From Hysterium pulicare CBS 123377 (taxonomy: Eukaryota; Ascomycota; Dothideomycetes; Hysteriales; Hysteriaceae): a stretch of 64,000 nt of DNA. The position numbers were made by a program, and so were the translations under genes. Shown here in pieces: positions 46,541-58,979 of this stretch (its first letter is position 1; each line of letters starts with the position of its first letter). The stretch lies in NCBI GenBank assembly GCA_000467715.1, contig AJFK01000035.1:27233-91232 (forward strand), in the 5' to 3' direction. The notes beneath the pieces were generated by a model. That model saw nothing but the letters and a program-made list of their open reading frames with translations, was not told the origin of the DNA and made no database searches.

Positions 46541-47306
46541 ATGTCCAACACGTATAGGATCGTCATCAGAAACAACTCTGGTAATACCCAAAAGTATGCT
46601 CTGATCACCGGTCGACCCGAGGTGACGGGGGACGTCCAGGGCGGAGTTTGGTCCAACGTCTTCGCGACAAATCAGACCCCTTCCGGTGGTGTCGCTGAAT
46701 TCACTGTGGAAAAGCGATACTACGCTCTTTGTGGTACTTCGAGTGGCCCCCCACGCTCCGGGGCCACTGTGTCTATTGGTGGATTAAAGGACGTGAAACT
46801 GGGGCAAATGCAGGGCGGCGGAAACCTTTCAAAAGGCACGACCATCAGCTACACTGCCAATCCCGGCGGGCAAGGTCCATTTTTTGAGTCAGGTTCTCTT
46901 CCCGATGGTGGTTCTCAGAGCGCATTCCAGATCAAAACCTCCGGCAGTTTTACAGCGAGCGATGCCGAAAACGGTGCGTGTGAAATTCTCCAACTGCTAT
47001 ACGGTTCTTAAACTTCTAAACTGACTCTTTTGCGACGACGCAGGCAACTGGTTGATCGGTGTCAGTGGTTCAGTCAACGGGAGACCTAGTCCTGCTGCCG
47101 TGTTCAAGCCAAGGCCCAACTCCCAGTTCCAGATTAGGCCCACCAACAAATTCTACGTCGCTTATGGAGATTATGCCGCTGGCGTTCTCGCCGATATGGG
47201 GATGATTGGTTATATGTCAAGGGAGGTCGACTTCTCGAGACCTGATGCCACACCTACTATGACAGTAGAGCATACCAGGGACGGTCAACTAATCATCCAG
47301 CGCTAG
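46541..47306 (+). CDS. Soluble beta-rich protein of unknown family
   Basis: 231 aa, exons 46541-46973 and 47044-47306. No signal peptide or membrane segment. Short alternating hydrophobic stretches (YRIVIRNNSGNTQKYAL, VWSNVFATNQTPSGGVAEF, RYYALCGTSSG) and many Gly, Ser and Thr suggest a beta-sandwich. The second half (NWLIGVSGSVNGRPSPAAVF, FYVAYGDYAAGVLADMG) mirrors this style and may be a second domain. The pattern resembles small cytosolic proteins seen in many ascomycetes that are annotated only as hypothetical; a lectin-like role is possible but unproven. A TATA box lies at -126. It sits next to the polyketide cluster but its 3' end faces it. Confidence 0.75.
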
Positions 47307-48048
47307 TTGGATAGATGAGGAAGGAGATGTAGACGTCTTGAGGGGCACATTGTTGGAGGTATATTCTGGTCTAGTTTAGAAATCGATCAGTAAACATTTC
47401 CTTTGAATGATACGCACGGGCAGGGGATTATGTCAAACCTGCCAAACCAAACTTGCAACAGTGGGTCATGAATGCACCAGTTTGGGCCAATTTAACTTGA
47501 TAACGTACCAATACATCTTTTAAGATGATCTTGGTGGTGATATGGCGTTTCAGTGGTTGGTGAGGTGGTTTAGAACGTGAAACAAAAAAGCTCAAGATAG
47601 AAAGACAAACATTTAACAATTGGTATTCGCTGGTGGTCATCCATGCAACTGCTAATCAACCGCTGGCTTTCAAAGGTAGAAGTCACGATGCGCAGGTGTC
47701 AGGGTTAGGGAATCGTTGCTCTGATGTTCCATCCTGCACAGCCACCTTTCTCACCTTTGTTCATGCAAAGGACCCCTAGTGAAACAGTTCAAAGACCTGT
47801 GGACCCAACCTACAAACGAGCAAAGACGTTCACCAATTGGAACAAGCGTCGAAATATATTTGCTGCTGGTCGCATTATCGACGGCATTCCTTGCATATCT
47901 TACGGATCTGATCTCGCTCCTCGTTCTCTTGCGAAACTCGGCCAAGACTCTAGTCTTCGATGGGCTTATTCCTTCTCGATTCCATCCAACTCATCTACCT
48001 ACATATATTTTGCTGAACTCTTCTGATATAAGACCATATCTTCAAAAT
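47307..48048. other. Convergent 3' intergenic region, left edge of PKS cluster
   Basis: 742 bp between the 3' ends of the beta-rich protein gene (+) and the PKS gene (-). Two overlapping frames of about 100 codons at 47,724-48,078 have no motifs. Confidence 0.5.
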
Positions 48049-51000
48049 CTAACTGCCAGTCTTCGAAAAACTCACTAATTTACTCGTCCTCGCCACTTCC
48101 CCTGCCAACTCCGCAATGGTACTATTCCCTAAGATCTTAAAGACCGGCACGTCCGCACCCGTACTCTTACTAAACCAATTTCGTAGCTCCACCGCCACCA
48201 AAGAATCCACCCCATACGCGTGCACCGGCTTGCCCGTATCAATATCGTCTTGTCCCACCGCCAGCAGATCTGCAACATGCGCCCTTACGGCCTCGCAAAC
48301 AATATCCTCAGCCTCGGTCAAAGATTTCGCTTCACTGAGCCGCATCTCGCACGTTTTGGTGTTGTTGGCGCCTGTAGAAGCCGCGTGGTCGTCCGGGTGA
48401 ATTGCGTGTAGGGTCTTGAACAGCGGTTTGGCCATCCATTGGGGCTCCACGATGCCTTTGGACTTCAATTCTGCGGGGATTCCGAGCGTGGTGACGACCT
48501 GGGCTTTTAGTGGTGACTGGACAGGTAGGCTTGGGTCGCAGTAGTACTCGAGAAGCGCGAGCAAGTCCTGCTCACTGAAGTCCTCGATGCCGTTCCTTCG
48601 CGCTAAAACTTTTACATCCATTCTATTCGCTACGTAACCAACGGATGTCACGCTGCCGAGATCGATTGAGACTGCTTTTTCCCCGTGGCGCACGCGGTGG
48701 CGAGCAAGTTCGTCCTGGTAGGTATTCCCGGATGCATAGTTGGACTGCCCGTGGGCGCCTAGGAGGCCGGATTGCGAGGCTAGGAGGATGAAGAAGTCCA
48801 TACCCTTGGGCAATAGGGTATGGAGGTTCCAAGAGCCATCTACCTTTGGTCTAATGGCGGCACTCCAGTCGTCGACCGTCATGTTATTTAATGCCACGTT
48901 CTGGAGAGTATTAGCATTGATCATTCAGTCAACGACAGACTGCGACTTACCCGCAGCACCATAGCTGCCTGGATACAGCCCTTTATGGGTGACATTGTGC
49001 TCTCAATGTCATTTACGACAGATTGTAGCTGCCTGGCGTTGCTAATATCGCAGGACATTGTGGCTACATTCGCTCCACTTGCCCGGACATCCGTCAGAAA
49101 CGGTTCCAAATGACCGGAGCTGGCCTTGGAGCGAGAAAGCAACACGATATACCGAGCACCCCGTTGAACCATCCAGCGGCAGATACTTTGAGCGATGCCA
49201 CCAAGACCACCGGCGATCACATAGGTGGAGTGTGGATCAAAGAGCTGAAGAGACCTCCGCGACTTCTCTACTTGGACCAGGTCGTCGTCGGAAAACTCAA
49301 TCACAATCTTCCCAAGATGTTTTCCCTTTTGCATCATCCGAAAGGTTTGCTGAATCTCGCTGCCTTTGAAGACGTGTAGTGGCTTTGGGGGTGTGATTGT
49401 TTTGTCGACGGCGAGTCTCATCACTGAGCTTAGGATAGTGCTAATTCGATCACCCTTCTCATACAGTTGTGGCAGATCGACACTCGCGAACATAACATTT
49501 TTGGAAAACGGAAACATGGGCAGCCCGCCAAGTGCAGAGATACCGGTCGAGTAGATGTCTTTTTTCCCTAACTCGATGAAGCGACCGAATGGAGCAAGGC
49601 ACTCCCAGGACTTCCGCAACGCCTCGCCAGCGAGAGAATTGAGAATGATATTGACACCACGATTCTCTGTCAGCCTCTTGATCCCTTTTGCGAAGTCCAA
49701 GTTTCGGCTGGAAAAGATATGGCTTTTGGGAATTCCATATGTATTAACGAGCATCTCTACTTTCTCTTCAGTAGATACGGTGGCATAGATTTCACATCCT
49801 AGGTATTTGCATAGCTGGATGCTCGCTTGACCGAATCCGCCAGCGCCGGAGTGAATCAGCACAGATTCGCCTGGTTTCGCCTGCGCCCAACTAATGAGGC
49901 TGTAATATGCGGTACAGAAGACGAGTGGCAGAGCAGCACCTGTTGAAAATGGCATGCCCGACGGTAATTTATGCATCTGATACGCCATACATCGAACCGT
50001 TGTTTTCATTGTTCCCGTATGCACGCCTAAAATGTTGTCTCCAACTCTGAAATCATGGGTAGGGTTGCTTCCCACTTGGATTACGACACCTGCAAGCTCG
50101 TTTCCGAAATAGTCGTCGTTGATTTGCCCAAGGGCAGTTAAAACGTCTCTGAAGTTTAGTCCCACCGCTTTGACCTGGATCTCTACCTCTTCTGATGCGA
50201 GCGGTTTCGGCATGGCAATATCCTCCGTATACGCTAGAGTATCGAGGAGCCCAACAGTGCCGATTCCGAGTTTAACGGGTCGCATGAGCCCTCCGTATCT
50301 CTTCCGTAAAGCTGTCGTGCGTGATTCCGGGGCGGGGAAGGTATCGGCAATCAGGTTATTAGCTTCTACCAGGCGGCTGATACAAAGTACTCCGTCCTTT
50401 TCAGTATACTCGTTCTCATACGTTGGCGAAGTTCTTGGCAGATCGCTGCGTAGGATTGTCCAGATGTGGTTCGCAACTCTCTCGCAATGGTACGGAATCT
50501 CGATGGTGACAGTGACGAAGCTAAAATCCAAATTCTCGGATTCAACTGTCCGTGCTAGACCCGCAACAATACCATACTCAGGGCTCATGAAATCCGAACG
50601 CTGTCCACCGACCCAAAGGAGCCGATTGGCCTTTGAACAGATTCTCTGAAGGAGTGCGAGTTCGCCGCGGTTCATGGTTCGCAGGAACGGCCGGTCCAGA
50701 GCCGGTAGAAATATGCAAGTCGAGTTTGTGAAGTCTACATCTTGAGAGGCTTCGATATCTACACAGCTCAGTTTTATATCGCTATGAGGCGTCAAGTGCT
50801 GTCGGATATGCTGGTATATCTCAAGCTGAGAGTGTGAGGACTGCTCGCACACGACAGTAATATCTGACATCATTCCGGCATGGATATGGGCAGGAAGCGC
50901 TGTCGACATCATTACGGCAACTTTGGGATTCTCTTCATCTTCTTCAGCATCCCCTCTGAGAACCATATCGGCACCTGAAAATTCAGTTTTCGATAGAAGG

Positions 51001-54000
51001 TCGTGCCATTCGGTTTGCGATATGAGAGGACTCCATTCGCGATTCGACTCGGTACCTTAAGAACATCATTAAAGCGCAATCACTAAGTTGATTCTTGTAC
51101 TTACATAACCACCATCCAGGGAGAAGGCCGAAAAGAAAACCCAATTTCGTGGCCTTGGGGTTCGTACTCTCGTGTAAAATAAGCTTACCGCCCCTAGATC
51201 GAAAGGTCAACTGGGTATCAAAGTCCGAAAGCGTGGGACGTACGGTTTGAGCAGTCTTCTGCAGTTTTTCAGAGTCTCTTCGAGATTCGGAGTAGCGTGT
51301 AGTACCTTTGACTGTAAGTCAGATAGAAATATCTCAACTGCCGAGAACTTACGTTAGACGCAACCACAACATCGAAACTGCTGACATCGAAACTTTGGTC
51401 TGCCGGATCTTTGGAAATGTCCAATGTCTTATAGGTTATCCGCGGGTTATTAAACCGTTCCCTTGCGCGCACGAAAAACCCAGGAGAGATATCCGTGTAG
51501 ACATATTCAGCGAATCGAGACGTTCCACTCTCGCCTTGCGCATGGCGGTTAAGGCTGTCGAGAAGGGATGTGGTGAGCCCGCCTGTGCCCGCCCCAACCT
51601 CAAGTATCCGTATAGAAGGGTTTTTGAACGCCATTGAGTCGACGTAGTTACACAGTCTTGGAAGCAAATCAGCTGGCCACTGTCCATGTTGGTAGAATTT
51701 CTCCAAGAGGTCATCCGAGAAGAGAAATTCTAAGGGGTCAAGTTTACCTTCCATAATCCTTAAAAGATTCTCAGCGATCTTGACGAGGAGGCGACCTTCT
51801 ACATCGAACTCTTTTACAGCCTGATAGATCTCGAGTGTCTGCGAAATAGGGAATTTGTTTACAGATTCATCCCACGAAACACCTGCAGTGCCCATGGTGA
51901 CTTGGCGTCGCATCCAGTCCAGATATTTTCGCAAGTGAGGACTAGGGGCAGAGTAAACCTTGGAGATACCATGAAGCGCATTCATGATAGCCGTGCGACA
52001 TACCCATTCTTTCTCTTTGTCCATATTGTGTATAATAACCCCATTGATTACGGAAGGATGAGACTTAGATATTAGGGCGGATAATGGGTCTTTGAGTAAT
52101 GTAAAGTCTGGTCGCCAGTCAAGATTGTAGAATCGACGGCATGTATTTCCTTTCTCTTGTGCTTCCGGACAACCGGTGGCTATAACAGTCATAACTACTT
52201 CCGCTACCATGCATATTTGGTCGCCATTTGCACTTGCAGCTACCACGGATCCCTTCATCTCGCGTAGGCCATTGAAAGCCGATATCGCATGAGCTTTTGC
52301 CTGCGAGGATTGAGTTCCTTGAGTCACGCCTTCTGAGATCCAAAGGTTCGTCAGGCGCGTAGGTACCATTGTCGGTACTTGTTCTCCTCCAGGTCCAAGT
52401 AGAGCGGGCAGGGCGAGCTGTAATATGGCATCTAAAGCACTTGGATGTACTAGATGAGGTTGGCAGGGTGTGTCTGGATCATGCGATCTCCAATGCTGCA
52501 TGTCTATGATTCCTACAGCTTCCCCTCTGCCGTTGGCTTTGATGTTCCCGAGTCCCTGGTATGTAAGACCATAGTCCAGCCCAGAGCTCCTAAGAATTTG
52601 ATATATGTCAGACTTCTCCATCGTAATCTGGCAATGGGACCATCCGGACTGAAGACGGTCATAATATGACGCTAGTTCTTCCTTCCGTTCGTCGATTCCC
52701 GAGGGACTCCACGTCGTGTCCGCATATTCTAAAGTAATAGCTCCCCTGCAGCATTCACGCCAATTTCCATTCTCATGGACGCAGATTCGGAACTCATTCC
52801 AGGAAGAGAGTGCTTTGCGAGTCGTGTCTTGAGATGGCCGAAGGACAAGTTGGGTTTCTACACCTTGAGGGTCCGAAGTTAGCACTAATGCATTTTGGAA
52901 GGTCACATCCCTAAACCGGTATCCTGTCACTTTGCTTTCGCCTCCTAGAAATTGACGCGTAGCCTCCAGTGCCATGACCATCATTCCCGCAGCTGGATAT
53001 ACATCCAGTCCATTGACCTAATCATGATGAGCAAAGAAAAATCGCAGACAGGACTTAGAGCAACCTACCTTGTGGTGTCTCAGGAATGGCATGTTCTTCA
53101 AAATGAGGCGGTTGTTCCATCGTGCTTCGAGTTCATTCCAATCCATAACCGGAGTACCTAGCAGCTCGTGGTGGGGAAATTTGCGAAATCTGTAGTTCTT
53201 GCTAATTCGACTCTCCAGCCAGTAGCTCTGGGGGCGATTGAATGGGTATGGCGGAAGGTTGGTTAGCATTTTTGGCTTTCTTAACAGGCCGGGATTTCTG
53301 TTTACTGCGGCCAAATCTACTTCATAGCCTCTACAGTGCAATCTACCCACACATTCGAGAATGGAATGATGTGCTGGTTGGTTCCGCACAAGAGCAGAAG
53401 AGTAGCAGGTGTGGATATCCCCACCAAAATCTTTCAGAATATCCCGAATGGGTGATTTCAAGGCCGAATGTGGCCCAATCTCAAGCATGTAGTCTGCTGC
53501 AAGGCTCTGCGTAGACTTGCCCAGCTTTCTTCGCCGAGGAGTACACACGTGGCGCATGGCGTCATTGAACTGTACTGGTGCCACCAAATTCGCAACCCAA
53601 TAATCAGCGGTAAGAAGCTCGTGAGGCGCCGATTGCTGACCCGTAACGGTTGAAATAAGCGGCCGCATGGGACGCTCTTCCCCAGCGGATATGTCGTGGA
53701 TGAATTTTTCATAAATCACCGCAGCTCCAGCCATATGGGATGAATGATAGGCTACATCTACATTGAGCCTGCGAAATGGAACGCCATCTTTTTGAAGTGA
53801 AGAAGAAAGGAAGTTCAGGGCGTCCAGAGATCCGGAAACTGTTACGTTAGAAGGGCTATTGTAGCAAGCCACTGTAATCGAATCTCCCTCTGAATGTGAA
53901 GCATGCCATATAGATGTATAAACCGAGAGTCGATTCGGCGACAGTTGAACAGCCATCATGGACCCTGAACGTGGACTCAGGAGGTTGGCCAACGAAATTG

Positions 54001-56456
54001 CGAACCCGCGGTAATATGAGATCTTCCATGCGGCCTCACGGGATATAGCACCAGAGCAATAAGCAGCTGCAATCTCACCAGAAGAATGGCCCACACTCAC
54101 GGCTGGTGTAATACTCCAAGTGGTAAGGAGGTCAGCCAGTGCAATTTGAATAGCCGTGCACATAGGTTGACTGTGCTCCGGATCATCGAAATAGGAATCA
54201 GCTGCGTCCGTTTCGTACAGCTTCTCTAAGGTTGATCAGCATTGATAGAAAGAAATCTGGGGTGTGTGGTAGGTACCCAATAGTGACCAACGACAGCCAA
54301 GCGAACGAAGATAGCCATCAGCCGCAACGAGACTATTTTTGAAGGACTCAATATCAAGGAGCTCCCGACCCATACCACGCCACTGTGCACCCTGTCCAGT
54401 GAACACAAAACATATGTTCAGTGACTTCTCCGCTCTCACGGGATTTGACCATACGAGCTCAGAGAGCGGCGTATCTGTAGCAGCGTCAACAGCGCACGAC
54501 CTCCAGGGAAGCTTAGTCCGTTTGTTATTGAGAGTGTAGGCAAGGTCATCGGAATATTCTGAAGAATGCTCGTGACGAACTTCCGGATATCCTCGACTGT
54601 ATGCCCTCTTGAGACGTTCGATCCCAGCTTCGTCGAATGCCGATAGAGTCAGTAGTTTGGGAAAAGGTACCAAGGCTCGTTGGGGGTTCAGATTCGTCCC
54701 ACTAAGGTCATTTAACATACCTACAGTCGACTCAGGATGCGAAGGAGTGACTTCAGTGGAGTGCAATCCATCAAGGTTGTGGGCACGAAGATAATGGTAC
54801 GCATCGTCGAGCACAGCATGCGCATTAGTACCACCAAATCCAAACGAATTTACAGAGGCTCTTCGTAAGCCTTCAGTGGGCCATACGGTAGTCTCGGTGG
54901 GAAATACCAGATTCCAGGCAGCTGCGTCTATCTGCCGGTTAATCCGATCTAGCCAGATGTTTGCTGGAATCAGGCCCCTTTCTAGTACGAGAATGGTCTT
55001 GATAAGACCCGCGATTCCGCTAGCTCCTTCTAAATGACCAATGTTAGATTTTACTGAGCCAATATACAAGGGATTCAGCGAAGATCCAGTTTGTATGAAT
55101 GCGTTTGCGATGGCTTTAGCCTCTGTAGGGTCACCAACTGGAGTACCCGTACCGTGAGCCTCAAAATATCTCGTTTTAGCCATATCAAGGCCAGCACGAT
55201 GATATGTTGACCGGATCAATAGCTCCTGTGCTCTTCCACTCGGTTGGGTAATTCCGGGCGTTCGACCATCTTGATTCGAGCCTGTTGATCGGATAACGGC
55301 TCTAATCACGTTGCCATCCTGTAGTGCTTTAGAAACACGTTTCAAGATCACAACTCCAAAACCTTCACCCCTTGAGTAACCATTAGCTCTGTAGTCAAAG
55401 CTATAGCACTTGTTGTCCGGAGACAAGAAGTTCAGGCTGTTCAAATTAGCACTGACAGAAGGGTCGAAGAAGAGGTTGCAGCCAGCAACTATGCCCTAGA
55501 GCTGTCAACTCGCCTGAAGATAGAAGTTTTTGAAGCAAAAGACCGTACCATTTCCGCGTCACCGCTGTGTAAACTCTGACAAGCCATATGTAGTGCCACG
55601 AGGCTGCTGGAGCAAGCAGTATCAATAACCATGCTCGGGCCGTGGAAATCGTAGAACCAGCTAAGTCTATTTGCAAGAATTGACTTGCTCGTTCCAATAA
55701 CTTTATATCTTCCTGGAAGCTCTGGATCGCGTGCCGTCATGGTTTCAAAGTCGTGCATGAAACATCCAATGTGGACTGATGTGTTCGAACCAGTAGCTTG
55801 GTCAAGGGGTATACCGGCTACAAATGAGTTAGCTCGGTCATCGACTCAGATTCCACCGCTTCATAGCGGTCATCCAGTCATTTTTACCATTTTCGATTGC
55901 ATGGTAGGAGGTCTCTAACAACCACCGCTGCTGTGGATCCATGCATTCTGCTTCAGCGGGGGAAATGGTAAAGAAGGGCGCATCAAAACACCCAAGTTCG
56001 TCTCTGATGAAGTGTCCACCACTTGCGTTCTCCTGGTTTCATGATTTTAGCAAAGGTATTGCCACGTATCAATGGTGGAATACGTACAAAAGAATCAGCA
56101 TTGTAGCGGTCTTTCGGCACTGAAGTCAGGGCGGATCTTTTATCGAGTAACGTCTGCCAAAAAGATTCTGGGCAGGTGGCATCTTGAGGGAATTTCAGAG
56201 CGAGTCCTATGATTGCAATAGGTTCAAAGATACGGCCATCTTTGCCCTCCTGTGTCTTGGAACTTTCTGGGGATACATATTCAATACCCGATTCTTGCTT
56301 ATCGCTATTTGTACATCTGTTCGGAACAACAGTAGAGTCAGTTTTTGCACGTGTGGTTACGTGATTTTCTTGGGTGGATCGAAGCGCCATTGTCAACTGT
56401 AGCGCGCTGTTGATGGAATCAAATGATGTTAGGCTGGGCTCTTTCCCTTTAGCCAT
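48049..56456 (-). CDS. Highly reducing type I polyketide synthase
   Basis: Ten exons: 56456-56088, 56032-55888, 55817-55549, 55495-54277, 54225-53069, 53017-51353, 51305-51244, 51193-51105, 51055-48951 and 48900-48049. They sum to 7932 nt (2643 aa) with every phase matching; introns are 47-71 nt. Domains by residue: KS about 78-505 ([33 protein letters not shown]); AT about 620-930 ([21 protein letters not shown]); DH about 1010-1290 ([16 protein letters not shown]); C-methyltransferase near 1520 ([16 protein letters not shown]); pseudo-KR; ER about 1920-2240 ([26 protein letters not shown]); KR about 2270-2460 ([25 protein letters not shown]); ACP near 2590 ([11 protein letters not shown]). 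All active-site residues are seen. No thioesterase or reductase domain follows, so release needs a partner in trans. Predicted product: a methylated, largely reduced polyketide. Confidence 0.95.
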
Positions 56457-57472
56457 CCAAGTGTTGTCCCCATCGACATCAAAAGAAAAGGCCTGGGCAT
56501 GACCCAGTATACGCGCGCAGCCCCATAGACCCTAGATCGCTTTCAGATGTTAGTCTGAATATGGGAATCGTTATTTGACCAGCTGCAAAACACTAAAAAA
56601 TCGAAACGATCTACATACATCCATCAAGTTTCGGAGACCGAGCTGCATATGCACGTATCCACGAAGATAGATATTTGAAACATCGATATCGAGGTCTAGA
56701 GTTGGCTGCCCGCACGGTACAACAGTTCTTCCTGCTTACGCTCGCTTTCCTGCAGTCATCCATACACACCCTTGAAATTACGCAGGCTAACACACCCAGG
56801 ACCTTTATCCATATTTGCAATTGCCATCAAAGTACAATTGCAACATACGAGCATTCTACTGCCCAATAGCAGACAAGCTAATACGGTATGTGGAAATAAA
56901 TAAGCTCCGGTATGGCAAAGATTTCGGCCTTGGACCTTGTCATGTCCCCGCATAGAGGATTCAGCTTTTGATAGACATTAGCTCCCGATGTGCCGCACTA
57001 TGAATGTTTCAGGCGAGGTAAAGATACCGTAGCGCTTGCAAGGCTGCCCAGCACAAAGAGTAGAGTCAGTCCAATAGATAATTAGGTAGCCAATGGACGT
57101 TGGCTCTCGCTGCGCCGTAATATAGAAGTTTCCGATTTTCGTGCAAGGCAGGCACACTGTATCACCTGCAAGGTTTTTCAGCGCATAGGGTGAAGTCAGT
57201 CCAATAAATAAATAAGCCGGTAGACATTGGTTCCCGCTGTACCGCAATATAGCTCTTTCGCGCAAAGCGGACATCCCGAAGCACTTGCAGGTTTGCCCAG
57301 CACATGGGGTAAAAGTCAATTCAATAAATCAATAAAGTCAAGTGAAGGATAAGAAACCTGAAATTTTTCTGCTGTTTGAGCTGACCGAGTGAAGTGAGTG
57401 AAGTCAAGCAACCCGGCGGTCGCGACTAAGCGAAAATTAAATCACGTGAAAGCCCGTTATACGGAGGTGCAG
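56457..57472. other. PKS upstream region with tandem repeats
   Basis: 1.0 kb between the PKS start and the sulfotransferase 3' end, both on the minus strand. It contains the three degenerate repeats listed separately. A 114-codon frame runs through the repeats, but the units are not in the same phase in it, so it is not called. Confidence 0.6.
56973..57340. repeat. Three degenerate tandem repeats of about 125 bp
   Basis: Units begin at 56973, 57095 and 57222 (lengths about 122, 127 and 119). Each opens with (A/G)GAC(A/G)TT(A/G)G(C/T)TC(C/T)CG, carries CCG(C/T)A(A/C)TAT about 20 bp in, then C(C/T)TGCA(A/G)G, CAGC(A/G)CA and GTCA(G/A)T(C/T)CAATA(G/A)AT near its end. The first two units have a CCAAT box, altered to TCAAT in the third. 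Divergence is spread over the unit, so the duplications are old. The position about 0.5 kb upstream of the PKS start allows a regulatory role; this is inference. Confidence 0.75.
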
Positions 57473-58516
57473 CTATTTCCTTAAGGTCCAGTAACCGACT
57501 CCAACAGCAACAAGCAGCACACCCACAGTTCCTACATACTTTCGAGTGCAATGCCAAAGCCTCAGATAATAGATGAATCCATGAATCTGAACTGTCCATT
57601 TCGCGTCGTTGATCCTCGGGTACGGCTCATCCTTCGGTACCTGCTTCTCGAGGAATTCGCAAAGAGGTGCCCAACCATCTTTGGACTCGAACTCGAGTAA
57701 TCTGTTCTTGGGGACTTTGGAACGTACGTGAGCATAGTGCTCGATGTAGCTTCTGCGCAAGGCTTCACCGTTGGACATGTCGCCATCTGTCCATTTGGCC
57801 ACGATCATGCGGAGTATGGTAGAGTATGGTCCCCAGAGAATCTGTGGATGGCACGCGCGTCAGACAAGCTGTTTAAATAAAAAGGGGATCTGGGCGCCTT
57901 ACCGGGTCAATGGACGCGAGCCAAGGTAGCGTTCTCCATTCCAGAATCTTGAAGATGGACTGGTTAACAGACGTGTACCAAGAATCGATGTCGCGGTTCG
58001 TAAGGATGACTTTGGCGTTGGGATACTTCTCCAGGAGCTCGTCGATGAAAAGCAGACACGGTATGTCTTCAATTGCCTGACAGAATTCGCAGGCCAGTTA
58101 GTATGCATGATGTAAAGCAAGTGTGGTGAGATATGTACATTGTAGTTCCGAAGGACCTTGTCGATGTCATCGCCAGTCCAAAGTTTTCCTTGACCCTTCA
58201 GCTTTGCGTTCAGGGCCTCTTCCCATAGCTGGAGATGCTGCTCCTGCCAGCGAGTGACGCATTCCGACATGTGATAGACGCTGTAACCCAGCTTCTCCAA
58301 AGCTACTTTGAGTGCTAATGACGTAAGTATGAGCTCGGAAGTATATCGGTGAGTCCGAGAGACAAACACATGGTTCCTTTCGAAAGGTCAGTGGGATATA
58401 GGCAGACGCCAATGGCTGGGCGAACCTGTTCTGCTGAATCCAAGAGCCAACAGCTCCATTGGCTTTGGCCTCTCGGCTTCGGGAACCGTGTCGATGAGTC
58501 TCTTTTGGGAGACCAT
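57473..58516 (-). CDS. P-loop sulfotransferase-family protein, membrane-anchored
   Basis: 272 aa in five exons: 58516-58426, 58376-58368 (9 nt), 58314-58139, 58076-57903 and 57841-57473. Without the microexon the motif breaks; with it the N-terminus reads ALGFSRTGTMSLKVALEKL, the 5'-phosphosulfate-binding loop of the Sulfotransfer_4-like fungal family. A later KVILTNRDIDSWYTSV is the 3'-phosphate-binding region. The C-terminus ends in one hydrophobic helix (YVGTVGVLLVAVGVGYW), so the protein is probably tail-anchored. Such proteins recur in fungal metabolite clusters, where many have no proven sulfation activity. It lies between the PKS and the exporter on the same strand, so a tailoring role is likely, not shown. 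Confidence 0.88.
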
Positions 58517-58979
58517 TGTGGATTGAGTCAAGAATCAAGTCAAGTTGATACACGAAGCTTGGGGGTGGGCAAGCTGTCGAGCTTTAGAGTAGCGCGGGGT
58601 TGGCTGCGGCGCAGGGCTTGTGCTTTCAGGTGAATGTTCGAAGACAATCGTGCGTACAGGGAAGGAGCACTAAGCCCAAGAAGTGAGATGCAGGTGGTGA
58701 GATACTATGGAACTGGGCATATATTTTGTGAGCGGGTTTTGGGGAGGCGCCTAATTTCGATACTGCGCATAGATTGATCGGTGAGAAGGCCTGCATTGGT
58801 CTGTGGTTTAATACCCTGCTGCTGACACGCCCGCGGGCCGCACGATCCACCCGCAGAAGCTACCCTGGATACTATATTAGTTTGCAGGCCACGCAGGAGC
58901 AAAGACGTCTGACGCCATCTCACGGCTGAGTCACGTAGGTATTGCTATTAATCTATGTACGGGGGCCGGTATGTAAGGA
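58517..58979. other. Intergenic, sulfotransferase promoter and MFS terminator
   Basis: 463 bp. A GC-rich patch includes the perfect 10-bp palindrome GCCCGCGGGC at 58829-58838, about 313 bp upstream of the sulfotransferase start. No gene. Confidence 0.5.

Noticed and set aside
56978-57319. 114-codon minus-strand frame across the tandem repeats
   Set aside because: The repeat units fall in different phases within it, so the open frame is chance rather than a repeat protein.
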